This document shows positions 57,612 to 64,000 of a stretch of DNA of 64,000 nt, one piece after another (position 1 is the stretch's first letter; each line of letters starts with the position of its first letter). The stretch is taken from the NCBI GenBank assembly GCA_964390495.1, contig CAYMIN010000003.1, forward strand, positions 141,968 to 205,967. The letters are read 5' to 3'. The position numbers were made by a program, and so were the translations under genes. Origin of the DNA: UBA11051 sp964390495. Lineage in GTDB: Bacteria; Armatimonadota; Zipacnadia; Zipacnadales; UBA11051. The notes beneath the pieces were generated by a model. That model made no database searches, was not told the origin of the DNA, and saw only the letters and a list, made by a program, of their open reading frames with translations.

Positions 57612-58562
57612 TCAAAGGTCCTTGCGATACCGGTAGTTGAAGGCAGCAAACTCGAAGCCCAACTTCTCGTAAAGGCCGATGGCCGGCTTGCGGAAGGGCT
57701 CGGTATTGAGGGCGATAGGGCGGATGTCGCGTTCGACCAGGTAGTTTAAGGCCGCGGTGACCAGGGCCTCGCCCAGCTTGCGGCCGCGATGCTCGGGAAG
57801 TACGCCGACGCCGGTGAAGTAGCCGCCGCGAACCGAGCCGTCCGGCTCCCGTAGCACCACCGCGTTAGTGATGCCGACGAAATTGTCGTGGTGGCGCATG
57901 AAGAACCAAGCGGCCGGATCGAAATGGTCGCGGCTGCGGAAGCTGTCCAGGAAGCCCTGCGCGGTGACCTCACCGTCGAAGATTGTGTTCCTGAGCCGGA
58001 GCCAATCGCGCAGATACTCGTCGCGCCAGGTGACCAGCCGATAGCCGCCGGGTGGCACCACTACCTCGCGGAGGCGGCGGCCCTGCGGCCCCAGCAGCAT
58101 CGTCATGCTCTGATTCTCGGGGTCGGGATCGTAGTAGCCGTGAGCGCGCAGGAAATCGTTGCGCTCGCGGCTGCGGGAATCGATCTGCTCGGTCACCACG
58201 GCCTTCATGCCACAGTTGCGCAGGTAGTCCTCGGCGGCGGCCAGTGTCGCGGGCCCGCAGTCGCTCTCGGCGCAGTCGGGAATGACGCAGAAAAAATGCA
58301 GCGTGCCCTGCTCGCCTGCGCCCGGACTGGCAGAAAACACCGCAAGGAGGGCACCGTCATCATCCTCGGCGACAAAAGTACCGGCCTGACTGAGGCGGCC
58401 CTGGTCGCGCCACTGAGCCAGCACCTCATCGGTCACGATCGGCCAGTTATTGCGAGCCGCATGCAGCACCGGCAGCTCGCGCAGCGGGGCCCAGCCGGTG
58501 TTGAGCAGCTCGGCCAGCCGCGCGTCCATATCGGGATGGTAGTTGAGAATCGTCTTGCTCAT
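57612..58562 (-). CDS. Double-domain GNAT acetyltransferase
   Basis: 316 aa with two GNAT-like folds. The second half has the acetyl-CoA loop GVGVLPEHRGRKLGEALVTAALNYL near residue 253 and ends NTEPFRKPAIGLYEKLGFEF, complete. The first half (about 1-150) retains the fold with FVAEDDDGALLAVF but no clear loop. The substrate is unknown. GGAGG is ahead of the ATG. Confidence 0.85.
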   Translation of the reverse strand: MSKTILNYHPDMDARLAELLNTGWAPLRELPVLHAARNNWPIVTDEVLAQWRDQGRLSQAGTFVAEDDDGALLAVFSASPGAGEQGTLHFFCVIPDCAESDCGPATLAAAEDYLRNCGMKAVVTEQIDSRSRERNDFLRAHGYYDPDPENQSMTMLLGPQGRRLREVVVPPGGYRLVTWRDEYLRDWLRLRNTIFDGEVTAQGFLDSFRSRDHFDPAAWFFMRHHDNFVGITNAVVLREPDGSVRGGYFTGVGVLPEHRGRKLGEALVTAALNYLVERDIRPIALNTEPFRKPAIGLYEKLGFEFAAFNYRYRKDL

Positions 58563-58735
58563 CGCGCCTCCGGGCCGGCCATGTCATGGGCCAAGTGAGT
58601 GATTGAGCTGTATTCGCCGGCGACCGGGCCCGTACCTTGCAGGGGATTTACCGATATGTGGCGAAGCATCGTGCAGCGCAGCGGCGAGGGCACCTGCGCC
58701 TGGGCAAGAGGAAAAACTAGTGAGAGACGACTGGC

Positions 58736-59791
58736 ATGACCTCACGTGAACGCGTACTTAGCGCCATTGATCTGGGCAGCCCCGACCGCGTGCCGCTGGA
58801 TATCTGGGCCACAGCCGAGGTGTGGGAGAAGTTGCAGCGTCACTTCGGTACCGCTGACAACCAGGTCATCCGCGAGCGGCTGCATATTGATGGATTCGCG
58901 AGCTGCGCTCCGGAGTACGTCGGCCCGCCGATTCCGCAATACGCCGACGGGACCGTCGAGAACTTCTGGGGCATGCGCAGCCGGCCAATGCAATACGACA
59001 CCGGCATCTACATGGAGCAGTACCACTATCCGCTGGCCCAGGTGAAGAGCGTTGTCGAGCTGGACGAGTACCCCTGGCCCAGCCCCGACTGGTTCGATTT
59101 CTCGACCATCCGACGGCAATGCGAAGAGCACTGCGACCGGGCCATCATGGCCGGCTACACCGCGCCCTTCTACTACCATAATCTGCTGCGCGGGCTGGAA
59201 CAGTCGCTGGTGGACCTGGTGGCGGAGCCGGAGCTATCTCATGCCATCATCGGTCGCATCTGCGAGTACTTCTACGGCTTCGCCGAGCGGCTGTTCGAGG
59301 CCGGCGGCGGACTGATAGACGTCTCCCAATTGACCGACGACTTCGGCACGCAGACTGATTTGATGATCTCTGAGGAGATGTTCGACGAGTACTTTCTGCC
59401 CCACTACCGGCGGCTTGCGGACTTGATGCAAGACCACCAGGTGCGCATCTTCCACCACGACGACGGGGCGATGTGGAGGCTGATACCCAGGATGATAGAC
59501 CTCGGCGTCGCGGTGCTGAACCCGATTCAGTACAAGTGCGGGCCGCTTGACCTGGGCTGGCTCAAGGACACCTATGGAGATCGGCTGGCCTTCCATGGCG
59601 GCGTGGATAATCAGGAGGTGTTGCCGTTCGGGAGCGTTGCGGAGGTCGTGGCCGAAACGCGCAAGTGCCTGGCGACCCTGGGGAAGGGCGGCGGCTATGT
59701 GCTGGCCCCGTGTCACAACCTTCAGGCGGTGACGCCGGTCGAGAACATCATCGCCATGTACGAGACGGCCTACCACGAGGGGGTATATTGA
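58736..59791 (+). CDS. URO-D superfamily protein (uroporphyrinogen decarboxylase / methyltransferase-like)
   Basis: 351 aa TIM-barrel protein. The N-terminus TSRERVLSAIDLGSPDRVPLDIW and later HHDDGAMWRLIPRMIDLGVAVLNPIQYKCGPLDLGWLK and FHGGVDNQEVLPFGSVAEVVAETRKC place it in the URO-D/MtaA-like superfamily. No corrinoid protein or reactivase neighbours it, and heme genes are absent, so neither decarboxylase nor methyltransferase function can be fixed. The start has only a weak GAGAG upstream. Confidence 0.8.
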   Translation: MTSRERVLSAIDLGSPDRVPLDIWATAEVWEKLQRHFGTADNQVIRERLHIDGFASCAPEYVGPPIPQYADGTVENFWGMRSRPMQYDTGIYMEQYHYPLAQVKSVVELDEYPWPSPDWFDFSTIRRQCEEHCDRAIMAGYTAPFYYHNLLRGLEQSLVDLVAEPELSHAIIGRICEYFYGFAERLFEAGGGLIDVSQLTDDFGTQTDLMISEEMFDEYFLPHYRRLADLMQDHQVRIFHHDDGAMWRLIPRMIDLGVAVLNPIQYKCGPLDLGWLKDTYGDRLAFHGGVDNQEVLPFGSVAEVVAETRKCLATLGKGGGYVLAPCHNLQAVTPVENIIAMYETAYHEGVY

Positions 59792-60030
59792 GGTAGGTGT
59801 CCTGACATGCGTTGACCTAGCGAGAATCTCCAGTCCTGTGATTGCCATCCGGCCCAGCCGTTAGCAGAATCTGCATAATTACACTGGAAGCCCGAGCTAC
59901 GGGATGGGAGCGGAGCCGTAAGGGCGTGACAATATTTGCAGTGCCCGCGAGCAAGCAATATACTACAGCCGCACCAGCATACCAGACAGAGCCGAAAGCA
60001 GTTCGCAACCTAGAAGGAGTGATACCCAAA
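59792..60030. repeat. Spacer with dispersed repeats
   Basis: ATCCGGCCCAGCCGTT lies at 59847-59862 and a copy of the 31-base repeat seen at 29544 lies at 59866-59896. No separate gene is supported; the frame continuing into the next gene is only the open upstream part. Confidence 0.5.
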
Positions 60031-61404
60031 GTGGCCGCACTAACCGCCGGAGCAGCCGCCGTCAACATCACGCCACCAGTCGGCGTTGACCTGTGCGGCT
60101 ACGGGGGCAGAGCCGGCCCCAGCAGCGGCATCCATGATGAACTATACGCCAAGGCGCTGTATCTGTGCGGCGGCGAACAGGGCGATGCGGCAAGCTCGGC
60201 GCGGGAAGCTCACAGCCAGGCAGGCCAGGCGCTGGTAATCACCTGCGATCTGATCGGGCTGGATTACGACTCGGTGGCCGTAGTGCGGGAGGGTCTGGCC
60301 CGGGCTACCGGCCTCGGGGCCGAGCAGGTCATGATCGGCTGCAGCCATACTCACTCCGGCCCGGTCACGCCCTGTCTGCCGACGATGGGGAAGCTGGATG
60401 AGAACTACTTCGAGATACTGCTGCAGCAACTGGTGAGTGTGGGCGAGCTGGCCTACGGGCGCGCCCAGGAGGCCTGGGTCGGCCATAACCGCGAGCCGGT
60501 TGCAGTCGGCTTCAACCGCCGCGAGGTGTCCTGGCCGCGAGTCGCCGAGCCGGTTCCGGAAAAGGGCACGATACTGCCCCATGTGGACGTGCTGGTCGTG
60601 AACGGTGCAGACGGGCCGCTGGCGCGGTTATTTGTGCATCCGGCTCACGGTGTGACGCTGGGTGGGGATAATCTGCTGATTTCGGCGGACTGGATGGGCT
60701 ATGCGCAGCGGTTTGTCGAGCAGCTTGAGGCGGGCTGTGTGGCCCTGTTCGGGCAGGGCTGCTGTGGGAATATCAACAGCGACCCGCGTGGCAGCTTCGA
60801 GATAGCCGAGACGCAGGGAAGAGCGATGGCCGGAGCGGTGATCAAGGCCACCGAACTGGCGGAAATGACCAAGGATGTCGGAATCGCCGTCGCCCGCGAG
60901 CAGTTGCGGCTGCCGTGCGCTGACCCGCCCTCGGTGGCTGAGGCCCAGGAAGCGTTGCAACAGGCCGAGGCTGACCTGGAAAAGGCCCGCCAACAGCAGC
61001 AGTACGGAAACATGATATTCTATGAGGGCATGGTGAAGTGGGCACGGTGGCTTGTGGAGATGTCCCAGAAGCAGGCAACCGGCCTGGCGATTGACTATGA
61101 GGTGCAGGGCTTCAGGATCGGGGATTTCGCGCTCGTGGGCCTGCCCGGTGAGGTCTTCGTCGAGTACGCGACGAACCTTGAGGGCCGTTCCCCCTTCCAG
61201 CAGACGGCGGTTATGGCTTATACTAACGGCAACCCCGGCTACATTCCCACTGCCGCCGCTTACGCCCGGGGCGGCTACGAAGTTGAGGGCGCCTATCGCT
61301 TTTATGGCGGCGGCTACACGATGATAACCGCGGATTCGGAGCGGCTGATTCTGGATGCCGCCGAGCAGGTGCTGGGACGACTGCTGGGTGGGGGAACTCA
61401 ATAG
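60031..61404 (+). CDS. Neutral/alkaline ceramidase-like hydrolase
   Basis: 457 aa. The N-terminus TAGAAAVNITPPVGVDLCGYGGRAGPSSGIHDELYAKALYL, followed by ITCDLIGLDYDSVA, MIGCSHTHSGPVT and FGQGCCGNINSDPRG, is the neutral ceramidase family pattern, with the zinc-site histidines in CSHTHSGP and in PAHGVTLGGDN. No signal peptide is present, unlike many secreted ceramidases; bacterial members are numerous with unknown substrates. GTG 60031 follows AGAAGGAG by 11 bases. Confidence 0.82.
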   Translation: MAALTAGAAAVNITPPVGVDLCGYGGRAGPSSGIHDELYAKALYLCGGEQGDAASSAREAHSQAGQALVITCDLIGLDYDSVAVVREGLARATGLGAEQVMIGCSHTHSGPVTPCLPTMGKLDENYFEILLQQLVSVGELAYGRAQEAWVGHNREPVAVGFNRREVSWPRVAEPVPEKGTILPHVDVLVVNGADGPLARLFVHPAHGVTLGGDNLLISADWMGYAQRFVEQLEAGCVALFGQGCCGNINSDPRGSFEIAETQGRAMAGAVIKATELAEMTKDVGIAVAREQLRLPCADPPSVAEAQEALQQAEADLEKARQQQQYGNMIFYEGMVKWARWLVEMSQKQATGLAIDYEVQGFRIGDFALVGLPGEVFVEYATNLEGRSPFQQTAVMAYTNGNPGYIPTAAAYARGGYEVEGAYRFYGGGYTMITADSERLILDAAEQVLGRLLGGGTQ

Positions 61405-61490
61405 CCTCGCGATGTTGTTTACTCCAACAGTCGCCCTAGGGCTGGGCCTCGGACCTAACGGGGTATGCTCACGCAGGAGGTTTTCCGGTT

Positions 61491-62993
61491 ATGCGCAGAT
61501 ATGTTGGTGTGGTCGCAATTGTGTTGGCGGTTTACACGCTTTGTTTCGCCAGCGGCTGTTCGCTGTTGCCGCTGGAGGACATGCACGCCCACCAGCACGA
61601 CGAGCACGAAGACGAGCACGAAGACGAGGCCGCGCCGCCTCCACCCCCTGACGACCTGGACCCGGACCTGGCTATGCACCCGCCTGAGGTGCGGGAGCGA
61701 ATCAAGCACGCCACCGTAGCCGAGGCTATCGAGATGCTCAAGACGCCGACCGAGGATGTGATCGCGGATGCCGTAACCGTGGCCGGCTACGTCTATCGAA
61801 AAAGTCCAGAGCGGGAGCGCAAGCAGTTGGTGGCAGCGGCGGCTGATTTGGCGCAGAACTCCCAGGACCCAGCCATCCGCAAGAACGCCGTCAGCGTTCT
61901 GGGCCAGTTCGACAGTGCTCGGCTCGACGTGCGCGCGCATGCGGCCAAGTCCGACCCCGATAATGAAGTCAGAAAGGCAGCAGTCGGGAGCCTGCGTGAC
62001 GAGGCTGCGGCTAAAGACGTGCTGCGGGAGCTGACCAAGGACCCGGACGCCGAGATTAGACAGATGGCCCAGGAAATCTACAGCCAACTGATGGCGCGGA
62101 TCGGCGACGAGGGCATCATCGCGCTGGTCCAGGACCTGGGAGTGTATCGCAACGACGCCAGCGCCCTGGCCTCAACTCAGTTGGTAGTGCGAGGGGACAA
62201 GGCGCTGCCGTACCTGATAGATGCGGCCAAGAACGACAGCAATAAGCACCGGCGGGCGGCGGCGACCACCTGTATAGCGATGATCTGCGCAGGCAATAAC
62301 CCCGAACTGGATGAGTTCGCCAAGCGGGCTCATGCCACCAAGCACGAGGGCTCCACGGCCCAGCGCCGCGAGGCTAACCTCGCAGGCCTCGAACCCCTGT
62401 TGTATGTTCTGGAGAACGATCCTTACCCGGTGGCCAGAGAGGCGGCGGCCCAAGGGCTGGGGTATCTGGGCTCGGCAAGGGCTGCTGGGGCGCTGGCGAA
62501 GGCGCTTAAGGACCCCAATCAGTATGTGCGGCGGCGGGCGGCTGCAGCCCTGGAAACCGTGCCCGCCGCGGGCGTTGTCAAGCAGCTTGCCGAGACGGCC
62601 GCCACTGACAAGGTCGCTCAGGTGCGGGCCTATGCGGTGAAAGCGCTAGGGAATGTGGGCGGTCCTCAGGTAGTCGAGGCCCTGGCGAAGGCCACCGAGG
62701 ACGGCGACCCCGAGGTGCGCCGGCACGCGGCCAATGAACTGGGCCGTCTCCAGGCCCAGGAGGCCCTGACTGCGCTGCTTGAGCTCTTCGAGGACGAGGA
62801 TGAGGACGTGCGCTGGGCGGCGGTACGCGCGGTCGGCGAGCTGCGCAACAAAGCGGCCACACCGTACCTGGTCAAAGCCCTGCAGGACGAGTATCCGCAG
62901 GTCTCTAACGCCGCCGAGCGGGGCTTGCAGAAGCTGGGGGTCGCCAAGCGCAAAGCCACCGGCTTCGCGGAACCGTCCGACGCCTCCGGCTAG
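61491..62993 (+). CDS. HEAT-repeat lipoprotein with His/Asp/Glu-rich N-terminus
   Basis: 500 aa. The signal peptide ends in a lipobox (LCFASGC, cleavage before Cys23), so it should be lipid anchored. Just after it comes HAHQHDEHEDEHEDE, a metal-binding-type stretch, then a Pro linker. The rest is a solenoid of HEAT/PBS-lyase-type repeats (EVRKAAVGSLRDEAA, PVAREAAAQGLGYLGSARAAGALAKALKDPNQYVRRRAAAALETV, DVRWAAVRAVGELRNKAATPYLVKAL). It is probably a scaffold on the outer face. GGAGG is 10 bases before the ATG. Confidence 0.85.
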   Translation: MRRYVGVVAIVLAVYTLCFASGCSLLPLEDMHAHQHDEHEDEHEDEAAPPPPPDDLDPDLAMHPPEVRERIKHATVAEAIEMLKTPTEDVIADAVTVAGYVYRKSPERERKQLVAAAADLAQNSQDPAIRKNAVSVLGQFDSARLDVRAHAAKSDPDNEVRKAAVGSLRDEAAAKDVLRELTKDPDAEIRQMAQEIYSQLMARIGDEGIIALVQDLGVYRNDASALASTQLVVRGDKALPYLIDAAKNDSNKHRRAAATTCIAMICAGNNPELDEFAKRAHATKHEGSTAQRREANLAGLEPLLYVLENDPYPVAREAAAQGLGYLGSARAAGALAKALKDPNQYVRRRAAAALETVPAAGVVKQLAETAATDKVAQVRAYAVKALGNVGGPQVVEALAKATEDGDPEVRRHAANELGRLQAQEALTALLELFEDEDEDVRWAAVRAVGELRNKAATPYLVKALQDEYPQVSNAAERGLQKLGVAKRKATGFAEPSDASG

Positions 62994-63027
62994 TTAGCCG
63001 GGAGTCTATCTAACCGATGAAATTCAG

Positions 63028-63053
63028 AGCGCAGCTCGCGTGCGGGCTGCGCT
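63028..63053. terminator. Hairpin between convergent genes
   Basis: AGCGCAGC / GCTGCGCT, 8 bp with a 10-base loop, followed by TTCC; it can serve the HEAT gene and the dipeptidase gene. Confidence 0.6.
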
Positions 63054-63080
63054 TTCCGTCTGTTGAGGAGGCTCGAGGGG

Positions 63081-64000
63081 CTACTCCGCCGCCTGGCGCA
63101 CCTGCCTGAACACCCGCAAGAAATTGCCGCCCCAGAACTTCAGAATCGTCGCCTCCGAGAACCCACGATCGAGCAGCTTCTGGGTGATCTGCGGCTGGTA
63201 CGTCGGATCCGGCGGTATCGGATTGGTGGTGCCGTCGAAATCCGAGCCGTAGCCGACATGGTCATCGCCGATGAGATCCATGGCGTACTCGATATGGTCA
63301 ATGTAGCGGTCGAAAGTGCGATTCTCCTCGTCTTCGGCAATGAAGCGGCGCGGGCATGAGATCCCGATCACTCCCCCATGATCCCGCAGGACCTTGAGTT
63401 GGTCGTCGGTAAGATTGCGCCAGTGGTGTGAAAGGGTGAAGCAGTTGCCGTGTGAGAACACCACCGGCGTCTCCGACAGCTCGATGGCTTCATAGTAGGC
63501 GGCATCCTTGTTGTGGGCCAGGTCCACGACGATGCCGAGGCGGTTCATCTCCTTGACGGCCGCTTTGCCGAACTCGGTGAGGCCGAGATAATCGCGGCGG
63601 GCCCGTTCGCGATCGGCAGGCTCACAGAAGCGCGCGGAGATGTCGGGACTGCGCAGCCCGTCCGGGTCCGGCTCGCCATGGGTCAGTATCGCCACCCGCA
63701 GGCCCAGCTCGTAGAGCACGCGCAGTATCCTCAGGCTTCTGTTCATAAACGCGCAACACTCAACCTGGGGCACCAAGCCGATCTTATTCTCGGCCTTGGC
63801 CCGTTCGATGTCCTCCGGCTCCAGCGCCAGCAAGAAATCGTCCGGGTAGTTGCGCACGTGCTGGAAGATGGGGTCCCAGAGCTCGATGGCCTGGAAGAGG
63901 TCACCGCAGCCGACCATGCAGTTGAAGGCAGTGGTGCCTCCGGCGCGCAGGCGGGGCAGGTCCACATGGTACTCCGGCCACTCGCCGACAATCTCCATCG
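63081..64000 (-). CDS. Membrane dipeptidase (renal dipeptidase family), N-terminus cut by window end
   Basis: At least 305 aa of a peptidase M19 protein. Visible active-site regions are VPQVECC, VVDLAHNKDAA (His), VVFSHGNCFTLSHHWRNLTDDQL (His and Arg) and GYGSDFDGTTN (Asp). The N-terminal DGHxD zinc motif is not visible and lies before 64000, so the ATG seen at 63998 is internal. It cleaves dipeptides or D-amino-acid dipeptides in the family. Confidence 0.9.
   Translation of the reverse strand, partial: MEIVGEWPEYHVDLPRLRAGGTTAFNCMVGCGDLFQAIELWDPIFQHVRNYPDDFLLALEPEDIERAKAENKIGLVPQVECCAFMNRSLRILRVLYELGLRVAILTHGEPDPDGLRSPDISARFCEPADRERARRDYLGLTEFGKAAVKEMNRLGIVVDLAHNKDAAYYEAIELSETPVVFSHGNCFTLSHHWRNLTDDQLKVLRDHGGVIGISCPRRFIAEDEENRTFDRYIDHIEYAMDLIGDDHVGYGSDFDGTTNPIPPDPTYQPQITQKLLDRGFSEATILKFWGGNFLRVFRQVRQAAE

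Noticed and set aside
59842..60030. Upstream extension of the ceramidase-like protein by 63 residues
   Set aside because: It translates intergenic repeats (ATCCGGCCCAGCCGTT and the 31-base element); family similarity begins only at the GTG at 60031, behind AGAAGGAG.

Overview
The window is GC-rich, densely coded bacterial DNA, most likely a chromosome segment from an anaerobic or fermentative member of the Armatimonadota or a neighbouring lineage. The main pointer is a prepilin-like protein with an N-terminus of the type FTLIELLVVIAIIAILAAIL followed by FPVFARAREKARQ and an H-X9-DG signature; this combination is common in Armatimonadota and Planctomycetes-type genomes. The efp-accB-accC-nusB-xseA-xseB-dxs-nadK-recN order resembles the classic Firmicutes arrangement, so the phylum assignment is inference. 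No tRNA, rRNA, CRISPR array, IS element or phage gene was recognised.

Layout. (1) 1-4045: a leftward operon for an ECF-type transporter (S, T and ATPase parts) with an FmdE-like protein and a prepilin-like gene, facing hypA-hypB for nickel insertion into hydrogenase. (2) 4528-15442: a leftward 15-gene operon for a group 4 membrane-bound [NiFe] hydrogenase / complex I relative. It holds one membrane arm but two complete sets of peripheral subunits. One set keeps the four [NiFe] cysteines. The second has lost half of them and lies in DNA of lower GC. The operon starts with a strong promoter and a leader ending in a terminator-like hairpin. (3) 15550-23642: carbohydrate- and amidohydrolase-type genes, a membrane protein and a NagB-like isomerase. 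(4) 23790-25541: an exported SH3b/NlpC-P60 cell-wall hydrolase. (5) 25818-37273: the housekeeping cluster efp to recN, including an AccB homologue without the biotin-accepting lysine. (6) 37448-40127: a four-subunit 2-oxoacid:ferredoxin oxidoreductase, a plausible source of reduced ferredoxin for the hydrogenase, followed by a translin-family gene. (7) 41073-45840: argC-argJ-argB-argD behind what looks like a complete arginine-responsive attenuator (promoter, Arg-rich leader peptide, terminator). (8) 45841-46632: non-coding, repeat-rich. (9) 46633-64000: TPR/propeller protein, deacetylase, an atypical response regulator with an HTH partner, a HEPN/MNT pair, a TPR operon, hisG, LysE-type exporter, GNAT, URO-D-like, ceramidase-like, HEAT-repeat lipoprotein, and a dipeptidase cut by the window end.

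How the parts fit: reduced ferredoxin from 2-oxoacid oxidation can feed the ferredoxin-linked, ion-pumping hydrogenase; HypA and HypB mature its nickel site; the neighbouring ECF transporter may import a cofactor or metal, but its substrate is not visible. The strongest new leads are the twin-arm hydrogenase operon, the arg leader attenuator, the lysine-less BCCP, and three genes whose conserved N-termini begin upstream of any ATG/GTG/TTG, behind good Shine-Dalgarno sequences.
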